NCBI RefSeq assembly: GCF_001424565.1
Contig: NZ_LMOL01000017.1
Coordinates: forward strand, 30,034-71,123
Source: Arthrobacter sp. Leaf141
GTDB lineage: Bacteria; Actinomycetota; Actinomycetes; Actinomycetales; Micrococcaceae
DNA: 41,090 bases
Direction of reading: 5' to 3'
Numbering within the stretch: position 1 is the first letter of the stretch; each line of letters begins with the position of its first letter. The notes under the pieces were generated by a model that saw nothing but the letters and a program-made list of their open reading frames with translations, was not told the origin of the DNA and did not search any database. A program made the position numbers and the translations under genes. This document shows positions 36,948 to 41,090 of the stretch, one piece after another.

Positions 36948-37656
36948 TCTGAGTGGTTTCGGGACCGCGTTCGGGCTCTTCGAGGACAGGTCCACCGGCG
37001 GGTGTGGGGCTGGCGGCAGCATCCTTGGGCAGGCGCAGCTGCAGCAGGTCGCGGGGAGGCATGGGAACGTCGCCGCGGATCACTACCACTTGGCGGAACA
37101 ATGACTCGAGGGCTTCGGCAGCCGGGCGTTCCAACGCTGCCGGGCCGCCCAGCACGCCACGGAGGAACCAGCGGGGACCGTCGACGCCGATGAAGCGCGC
37201 CACCCGGTAGCCCTGGCTGCCGTCGGGGAGTCCGGCGGGGAGCTTGGCAACCAGTTCGGTGCCGAATGATCCTTCAACTTCCTCAACCTGGCCGCCCTGC
37301 GAACCGACCGACTGGCCGATCTGGCCGCGGATCTCGTCCCAGAGTTCCTCGGTCTTGGGTGCAGCGAACGCCTGCAACTGAAGGCTTGAACCGTTGAGGT
37401 CAAGGGTCACGGCCACAACGCGCTGGGTGGCTTCCTCCACCTCGAGCCGCAACTGGAGGCCCTCGCTCGGGGCGACCAGGAGAGCGCCGAGGTCGATGTA
37501 ACCGTCCTGGCTGCTGATCTCCGATTCGTCGAACGGTCCTGTGGCGCTCCGCTCCGTACTCTCCGCCTTGGCTTCCGCAGCTTCTGCGGTGTCCAGCGAA
37601 TCGTCCGGTTCGGCTGCCTTTTCCTTATTGGCTTTCCTGCCGAGCCCAAAGACCAT
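36940..37656 (-). CDS. DUF3710 domain-containing protein
   Basis: The 238-residue protein is cytoplasmic. Residues 1-50 are charged and probably disordered, and the DUF3710 domain covers about 50-205, with SSQDGYIDLGALLVAP, GSSLQLQAFAAPKTEELWDEIR and GPRWFLRGVLGG. The function is unknown; it corresponds by position to Rv2696c. ATG 37656 has AAGGAG upstream (37665-37670). It is encoded 97 bp after dut and overlaps the OB-fold gene, so the three are probably one transcript. Confidence 0.92.
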   Translation of the reverse strand: MVFGLGRKANKEKAAEPDDSLDTAEAAEAKAESTERSATGPFDESEISSQDGYIDLGALLVAPSEGLQLRLEVEEATQRVVAVTLDLNGSSLQLQAFAAPKTEELWDEIRGQIGQSVGSQGGQVEEVEGSFGTELVAKLPAGLPDGSQGYRVARFIGVDGPRWFLRGVLGGPAALERPAAEALESLFRQVVVIRGDVPMPPRDLLQLRLPKDAAASPTPAGGPVLEEPERGPETTQIG

Positions 37657-37753
37657 GGGGTTCTCCTTTGTAGTAGCTGTTCCGGTCCGGCCCGAGGGGG
37701 TCCCGCCGTCGTTCTGTGCTGCTCCAGCAGCAGCGCGGTGCAGGAGCCGGAAA

Positions 37754-38290
37754 CTAGGCGCTGGGGAGGCCGAAGCCTCCTGTGGATCCGAACCCGCCGG
37801 TGCCCCGGGCGGATCCGGTCAATTCGTTGACCGGGACGAACTGCGCGTATTCAACGCGCTGAATGACCATCTGGGCAATTCTATCGCCGCGTTTGAGTTC
37901 GATCGCGTTACTGGTGTCGGTATTGAGGAGGGTCACGGAAATTTCGCCGCGGTACCCGGCGTCCACTGTCCCCGGGGCGTTGACGATTGTCAGGCCGTGC
38001 TTGGTGGCCAGCCCGGAACGGGGGTGGATCAGGGCGACGAAACCGGCCGGGAGGGCAATGGCCACACCGGTTGGCACAAGCCTTCGCTCACCCGGCTGCA
38101 GGGTTACGTCCACGCGGGCCCGAAGGTCTGCTCCGGCATCGCCCGGGTGTGCGTACGACGGCGGTTCAAGTCCGGAATCAAGCATTTTCAGCTGCACCTG
38201 GAGAGTGGGAGCCGTTGCGGCTGCGTCCGTCTCTGCGGTGGCTTGTTCGGGCAGGGCATCAGTTGTGGCGGGTTGATCAGTCACAGTCAC
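37754..38290 (-). CDS. dut: dUTP diphosphatase (dUTPase)
   Basis: dUTPase hydrolyses dUTP to dUMP and diphosphate, keeping uracil out of DNA. All five motifs of the trimeric family can be read: AGADLRA (I), [17 protein letters not shown] (II), [11 protein letters not shown] (III), [13 protein letters not shown] (IV) and the flexible C-terminal [13 protein letters not shown] (V). The N-terminal 25 residues are an Ala/Thr-rich extension. Two GTG codons, at 38290 and 38284, differ by two residues and cannot be told apart; the first is given. It is divergent from DUF3093, as for Rv2697c/Rv2698. Confidence 0.97.
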   Translation of the reverse strand: MTVTDQPATTDALPEQATAETDAAATAPTLQVQLKMLDSGLEPPSYAHPGDAGADLRARVDVTLQPGERRLVPTGVAIALPAGFVALIHPRSGLATKHGLTIVNAPGTVDAGYRGEISVTLLNTDTSNAIELKRGDRIAQMVIQRVEYAQFVPVNELTGSARGTGGFGSTGGFGLPSA

Positions 38291-38441
38291 ACACTCTAAC
38301 CCCCGTCGCCAGCACCGGCCTAGGCGGCGGGGACGCCTGCCGACACGGATCTGCTGAGTCTTGGCCCGCCGTCGGACGCCTTGCTTCCTGTTGCCGGTCT
38401 GCCAAGGTGAAATAGGCAGGCAAAGGTGGAAAGCTGGGCAC

Positions 38442-38930
38442 ATGCCCGAATCAAGCACGCCCACTCCTGTTCCCAGTACTCCGACTCCCGGGACTTCCAT
38501 CATCTACCGGGAGAAGCTCTGGCCGAACATGTGTATCTGGATCATCTCGGCGGGCATTGCCGGCGCGGGAATCCTGGTGTTTGCACCCATCAGCGCTGGT
38601 GCCGGCTACACGGCGGCGGCAGTGCTGTTTGTGATCATCGCGGCACTGCTTATCTTGTCCACCCCCACCATTGTGGTGACTGGGGATTCGGTGACGGTGG
38701 GACGTGCCACCATCGAACGCCGCTTCGTTGGTTCCGTGGAGGCCTTCCGGGCCCGCGAGGCGACGGCGGAGCGCGGCACCCGGCTCAACGGCCTGACGTA
38801 CCTGTGCATCCGCGGCTGGATTGATCCCGTGGTGAAGATCGAGATCACCGATCCCGCCGACCGGACACCGTTTTGGCTGACCTCCAGCCGCCGGCCGGAC
38901 GAACTGGTTGCGGCACTGACCCGGAACTGA
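38442..38930 (+). CDS. DUF3093 membrane protein
   Basis: The 162-residue protein starts at ATG 38442 and shows a Thr/Pro-rich start, then [20 protein letters not shown], where the aromatic YxExL..P.. pattern leads into two adjacent membrane helices (about 27-70). The rest is a cytoplasmic beta-rich domain with [21 protein letters not shown], typical of DUF3093. The function is unknown. It lies divergently from dut in mycobacteria as here. sepH begins 129 bp downstream on the same strand. Confidence 0.92.
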   Translation: MPESSTPTPVPSTPTPGTSIIYREKLWPNMCIWIISAGIAGAGILVFAPISAGAGYTAAAVLFVIIAALLILSTPTIVVTGDSVTVGRATIERRFVGSVEAFRAREATAERGTRLNGLTYLCIRGWIDPVVKIEITDPADRTPFWLTSSRRPDELVAALTRN

Positions 38931-39059
38931 AGTTCCCACGCCGCCTGAATTACTGCAGAAAACGCCGGAAATTTGCGGCGCGCCCTGCCACTTGAACCGA
39001 TTCCGCCCTGCCGGATGGCAGAGTTTCGTTTGATAGTAATGCCAGGGTGGAGGATTTGT

Positions 39060-40382
39060 ATGCAGGATCTACGGCTTGTAGGCGTACACGACGACGGGAC
39101 TCACCTCCTGTTGAGCGGGGCCGGCGGCGAGATGTTCCAGCTGCCGATCGATGAAGCGCTGAGGACAGCAAGCAGGGCCACGGCAAAGCCGAAGGCTGAC
39201 GTGCCGGCCATTCCCATGTCCCCGCGGGACATCCAGGCGCGGATCCGCGCCGGTGCCACGGCGGCGGACGTGGCGGAGCTTTCAGGGCTGCCGTTGGCCA
39301 AGGTTGAGCGCTACGAGGGCCCGGTCCTCGCGGAACGTGACTACGTTGCCCAGCAGGCCCGCAAGGTGGAAGTTGCCACCCCCTCCCCCGGCCACGACAT
39401 TTACCGCTCTGCTTTTGGGGACAACCCGGCAACGCTCGCCGACATGGTGGCCCACCGGCTCTCAGCCCACGGCATTAGTGCCTCCACCGTTGAATGGGAC
39501 TCCTGGCGCCGCCAGGACGGCCTGTGGACGGTTTCGGCCGCGTTCGAAACCGAAAACGGCGCCACCGCCGGGATCGGTGAGGAACCGCCCGCCCTGTGGA
39601 CGTTCAACCCGGGCCGCAAAACCCTGCTGAACGCCAACCGGTGGGCCCAGCAACTCAGTGAGCTTGAGCCCTTGGACGGGCCCGTTCCGGCACGTCGCCT
39701 TTCCGCCGTCTCGGACCGGCCCTTTGATTTCGAAACCGATGCAGACGCCGCAGCCGCCGGCGCTGCCTCTGTCGCTGCCGGCACCGATCCTGACGGAATC
39801 CTCGATATGCTCCGCTCCCGTCGCGGGCAGCGGCTGGGTGTGGACGAGCAGTCCGATGACGCCCTGGCCCTGCTCCTCACACACGGAGTCCCGGCCGCCC
39901 ACCCGCGGCCTTCAGAGGTCATCCCGGAGCCGGAACCCGGCGCAGACGAATCCACGGATGACGCAGTCGAAACGCCGGCCGCTCAGGATGGCCAGCCCGG
40001 CCAGGGCGATTCGTTCGTCAAGCGCCGGGAACCCCGGCCGTCCATGCTGTCCCGGCTCAGCCTCATTCCGCCGCACCGGGACTCCCAAGACGACGCTCTC
40101 CGGCTCCATGATGGGGTGAGCACGGAGACACGGGAAATCACCATTGTTGCTTCGCCGCAGAAATCCGGCAACGAGCCGGCGCCCGCAGTTGGATCGTCAG
40201 GCACGGCAGGACTCAACGAACTACTGGGTGGCAACCCGCGTCGGGCTGCACCCCGGAACGAGGACGCTTCCGGCTCTGGCCAGGGACCGGACTCCGAGAC
40301 TCCAGAACGGCAGCCAGCGCGGCCCAAGCGTTCCAGCGTCCCTTCGTGGGATGAAATCGTCTTCGGTACGCGGGGCGACTAG
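39060..40382 (+). CDS. sepH: Septation protein SepH
   Basis: SepH is an actinobacterial division protein that binds FtsZ and promotes its assembly. The 440-residue product has the N-terminal DUF3071 region (MQDLRLVGVHDDGTHLLLSG), a helix-turn-helix motif (MSPRDIQARIRAGATAADVA, about 53-95, to SGLPLAKVERYEGP), and a conserved segment near 125-205 with FGDNPATLADMVAHRL. The rest (about 225-440) is acidic and disordered and ends in a conserved short motif, KRSSVPSWDEIVFG. ATG 39060 follows GGAGG by 8 nt. A strong terminator follows the gene. Confidence 0.95.
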   Translation: MQDLRLVGVHDDGTHLLLSGAGGEMFQLPIDEALRTASRATAKPKADVPAIPMSPRDIQARIRAGATAADVAELSGLPLAKVERYEGPVLAERDYVAQQARKVEVATPSPGHDIYRSAFGDNPATLADMVAHRLSAHGISASTVEWDSWRRQDGLWTVSAAFETENGATAGIGEEPPALWTFNPGRKTLLNANRWAQQLSELEPLDGPVPARRLSAVSDRPFDFETDADAAAAGAASVAAGTDPDGILDMLRSRRGQRLGVDEQSDDALALLLTHGVPAAHPRPSEVIPEPEPGADESTDDAVETPAAQDGQPGQGDSFVKRREPRPSMLSRLSLIPPHRDSQDDALRLHDGVSTETREITIVASPQKSGNEPAPAVGSSGTAGLNELLGGNPRRAAPRNEDASGSGQGPDSETPERQPARPKRSSVPSWDEIVFGTRGD

Positions 40383-40391
40383 CTTCACCTG

Positions 40392-40427
40392 ACGCCACGG
40401 GCAACTGCCCGTGGCGTTGTTGGTTTA
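40392..40427 (+). terminator. Intrinsic terminator after sepH
   Basis: An 11-bp perfect stem, ACGCCACGGGC (40392-40402) with GCCCGTGGCGT (40407-40417), encloses the loop AACT and is followed by a T-rich run TGTTGGTTT. It lies 10 bp past the sepH stop. Confidence 0.85.
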
Positions 40428-40461
40428 GGCATGCGAAGCGTTGGCGCGCAGCGGTTTTCGG

Positions 40462-40524
40462 CTGCTGGCTACTGGTTTCTGACTGCTGGTTACTGGCTAC
40501 TGGTATTTGACTGCTGGCTGCTGG
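40462..40524. repeat. Imperfect CTGCTGG/CTACTGG repeat in the sepH downstream region
   Basis: The segments CTGCTGGCTACTGG, CTGCTGGTTACTGGCTACTGG and CTGCTGGCTGCTGG, separated by TTTCTGA and TATTTGA, follow each other in a non-coding stretch (40428-40573) between the sepH terminator and the last gene. Copies differ at a few bases. No gene was found in this stretch. Confidence 0.75.
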
Positions 40525-40573
40525 CCCGTGACATGTCGAAACTGGCCAGCGGTCATCACCTTGCGGTCAAACT

Positions 40574-41090
40574 TCATCTGACGGGCGACGCTGAGGCCAG
40601 CAGATACGTCACCCATTCCTTGGGCGGATCGCCAACGGATGGTTCAGGACATGCCGGGAGTTGGTCCCAACGCGGATCGTCCGGGCGGAGTTCCTGGACG
40701 GTGACAAAGTCCTCATCGTCGGGATCCATCCCCAGCGACTCATAGCCTGGCGGAGTTGAATACGGCGGCAAGGTCAAGTGCACGTCGTCGGTGGATTCAA
40801 CGAAGGCATCCGCCGGTACATTTCCAAGTTCGGGGTTCTCGTCGCGGCAGTTCATGTTGCCCCACCAAGCTTCGTAAGCATTTAGTGCCGCGTGCACCAA
40901 CTGCACCTGACTTCCGGGCTCATCAGCACCCGACGGGTCTTCACGAATGAGTTCCTGGTCCTGGAGACTCCAATCATCGGCGCTCTGTTCACTTGACTCC
41001 TGGTCGTCACGCTTCGCGTCCATGGGTGGTGTGGGGTGTTGTTGGGTCCAGGTGGTGGGCCAGGTGGGTGGTTCGTGGTCGGGGTGTTCG
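40574..41090 (-). CDS. Acidic hypothetical protein, probably 5'-truncated by the window edge
   Basis: From the ATG at 41023 the frame encodes 149 residues, very acidic (DDQESSEQSADDW, MDPDDEDFVTVQELRPDDPRW) with Trp-rich stretches such as YEAWWGNMN, and no clear family. Upstream of that ATG the same frame has no stop through 41090 and reads EHPDHEPPTWPTTWTQQHP, a Pro/Trp/His-rich tail like the C-terminal ends of DUF222/HNH endonuclease proteins common in Arthrobacter. The ATG may therefore be internal and the true start outside. It is unclear whether the acidic part belongs to that protein or is a separate gene. Confidence 0.55.
   Translation of the reverse strand, partial: EHPDHEPPTWPTTWTQQHPTPPMDAKRDDQESSEQSADDWSLQDQELIREDPSGADEPGSQVQLVHAALNAYEAWWGNMNCRDENPELGNVPADAFVESTDDVHLTLPPYSTPPGYESLGMDPDDEDFVTVQELRPDDPRWDQLPACPEPSVGDPPKEWVTYLLASASPVR

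Noticed and set aside
37717..37740. Small CTGCT/AGCAG hairpin between dut and DUF3710 as a terminator
   Set aside because: The stem is short and built from a simple CAG repeat, with no T tract; the genes may still be co-transcribed.

Overview
The window is ordinary-looking chromosomal DNA from a high-G+C actinobacterium, most likely Micrococcaceae (Arthrobacter/Pseudarthrobacter type). The evidence is a mycothione reductase (mycothiol users), the actinobacterial division protein SepH, and a run of actinobacterial families (DUF3000, DUF3093, DUF3159, DUF3710, DUF6421). Base composition and codon use are uniform. I see no phage genes, transposases, rRNA or CRISPR array. Assignments rest on reading motifs by eye; no database search was run.

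Layout, left to right. 1-0.6 kb: tRNA-Val(GAC) with a strong terminator, then a small MT0933-like antitoxin protein. 0.7-5.6 kb: a BenE-type transporter converges on a ZapE/AFG1-like ATPase; divergent from the ATPase is a sulfur-handling operon (two-domain sulfurtransferase, SufE, YbaK-type deacylase, small membrane protein). 5.6-8.1 kb: membrane-anchored alpha/beta hydrolase, then a small unknown protein and MsrB. 8.1-13.6 kb: DUF6421 protein coupled to an SDR, a threonine aldolase-like enzyme, DUF3000 and ribonuclease D. 13.6-17.1 kb: a coupled fatty-acid beta-oxidation pair (thiolase and FadB-type multifunctional protein) behind a perfect palindromic operator candidate. 17.1-20.8 kb: after a GC-rich tandem repeat, an ECF vitamin/nucleoside-type importer (S, T and a fused double ATPase) on the minus strand. 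21.0-25.7 kb: mycothione reductase, nucleoside hydrolase, aldo/keto reductase, a small unknown protein and a DUF402 protein. 25.7-30.6 kb: dxs and aconitase. 30.7-38.9 kb: TRAM-domain RNA methyltransferase, KimA-like APC permease, two TrkA-type K+ channel/transporter regulators, DUF3159, an OB-fold protein, DUF3710, dUTPase, DUF3093. 39.0-40.4 kb: SepH. The right edge carries an acidic unknown ORF that stays open to the window end.

How genes work together. The APC permease / two TrkA / DUF3159 / OB-fold / DUF3710 / dut / DUF3093 block has the same order as the Mycobacterium tuberculosis Rv2689c-Rv2698 locus (ceoB, ceoC, dut), so it is an old conserved actinobacterial neighbourhood that combines K+ homeostasis with unknown genes. 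Many neighbours overlap by ATGA/GTGA and are likely translationally coupled: DUF6421-SDR, fadA-fadB, dxs-DUF402-unknown, trkA-trkA and OB-DUF3159.

The most interesting points are: (1) DUF6421 carries an HDxxH helix followed 24 residues later by an EExRxD motif, a gluzincin/M49-like arrangement, with a partial DtxR/IdeR-type element upstream; (2) the fused ECF ATPase is asymmetric, with one ATP site predicted degenerate (missing switch His plus degenerate signature) and one canonical, and a large low-complexity insertion in its second half; (3) several short in-frame or intergenic tandem repeats that could vary between strains.
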